Source of the DNA: Leeuwenhoekiella parthenopeia
GTDB lineage: Bacteria > Bacteroidota > Bacteroidia > Flavobacteriales > Flavobacteriaceae
Direction of reading: 5' to 3'
DNA length: 64,000 bases
Assembly: GCF_020782115.1 (NCBI RefSeq)
Contig: NZ_JAJGMW010000001.1
Span: 280,126-344,125, forward strand
The notes below the pieces were generated by a model. The model was not told the origin of the DNA, made no database searches, and saw only the letters and a program-made list of their open reading frames with translations. The position numbers and the translations under genes are program-made. Every line of letters begins with the position of its first letter. Within the stretch, counting starts at the first letter, position 1. Shown here one piece after another: positions 63,801 to 64,000 of this stretch.

Positions 63801-63823
63801 CCCGCCAGTCTGTGACCGGTGGC
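63801..63823 (+). repeat. 23-bp direct repeat, right copy
   Basis: CCCGCCAGTCTGTGACCGGT + GGC, 12 nt after the stop of the second DUF262 gene. See the left copy at 59753. Confidence 0.65.
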
Positions 63824-63873
63824 GTGGTAAACTAAGCCGAAGTATAAATAGCTAAACTTTAAAAGAGAAAGAT

Positions 63874-64000
63874 TGAGCATCCCCCAAAAATTAGGACAGT
63901 AATTTAAGTTCCAAAATAACTTTAAATTTACTGTTTTATGACACGAAGAAAATTCACACCCAAGTTCAAGACCAAAGTGGTTTTAGAAGCTCTCAAAGAG
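63874..64000 (+). mobile_element. IS3-family insertion sequence, left end (cut by window edge)
   Basis: Begins with TGAGCATCCCCCAAAAATTA followed by GGACAGT, a terminal inverted repeat of the IS3 type, 64 nt before a transposase OrfA start. The right end lies outside the window, so completeness and target duplication cannot be judged. Confidence 0.75.
63938..64000 (+). CDS. IS3-family transposase OrfA, N-terminal 21 codons
   Basis: The frame MTRRKFTPKFKTKVVLEALK is the characteristic opening of IS3-family OrfA, the small HTH subunit of the transposase, and runs off the right edge. No frameshift site or OrfB can be seen in the window. Confidence 0.85.
   Translation, partial: MTRRKFTPKFKTKVVLEALKE

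Noticed and set aside
1..64000. CRISPR arrays, tRNA or rRNA genes
   Set aside because: No regularly spaced short repeats and no tRNA/rRNA-like sequences were found on reading.

Overview
The window comes from a member of the Bacteroidota, most likely a marine Flavobacteriia. The evidence is three SusC/SusD pairs, many lipoproteins with an early Cys lipobox, a type IX secretion (T9SS) C-terminal domain, a TAnnTTTG-like promoter box, DUF6520 and MauE proteins typical of flavobacteria, and an A+T-rich background.

Region A (1-32,773, every gene on the minus strand) is a large polysaccharide utilisation locus (PUL). Reading with transcription it encodes four S1 sulfatases with intact C-x-P-S-R formylglycine sites interleaved with two GH43-like enzymes. 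A secreted GH49/GH28-like beta-helix enzyme with FN3, two CBM3-like modules and a T9SS tail follows, then a GH28-like lipoprotein, a TolB-like propeller, a third GH43, a DUF1593 protein, two SusC/SusD pairs, a DUF1735 surface lipoprotein, a DUF5060/collagen-binding-like enzyme, a DUF1080 lipoprotein and a GH2 enzyme cut by the left edge. The target is probably a sulfated, pentose-containing algal or plant cell-wall glycan. The exact polymer cannot be read from the sequence, and no sulfatase-maturing enzyme or PUL regulator lies in the window.

Region B (33,315-53,080) is built around small peptides and proteases. It has a C39-peptidase ABC exporter with a HlyD partner, a 42-codon gene with a double-glycine leader, a secreted prolyl oligopeptidase, and a transmembrane TPR-AraC regulator. 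These are followed by a PLP-dependent alpha-oxoamine-synthase/GNAT fusion, a STAS-like protein, a second AraC regulator, MauE, a small secreted DUF6520 protein, an M16 protease and a SusC/SusD pair. Four copies of an ATCCCTTAGAGACAA-like site sit upstream of the PLP operon, the STAS-like/AraC operon and the mauE-like gene. My reading, which is inference, is a peptide export / peptide uptake system.

Region C (53,081-55,416) has no convincing gene. It is a mosaic of duplicated intergenic repeats and two strongly structured palindromic elements.

Region D (55,417-64,000) is a very A+T-rich defence island. It has a small HTH protein, a tight operon of DNA adenine methylase + PtuA-like ATPase + PtuB-like HNH nuclease (Septu-like with a methylase), and a tandem pair of DUF262 (GmrSD-like) proteins flanked by a near-identical 23-bp direct repeat. 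The left end of an IS3-family element closes the window.
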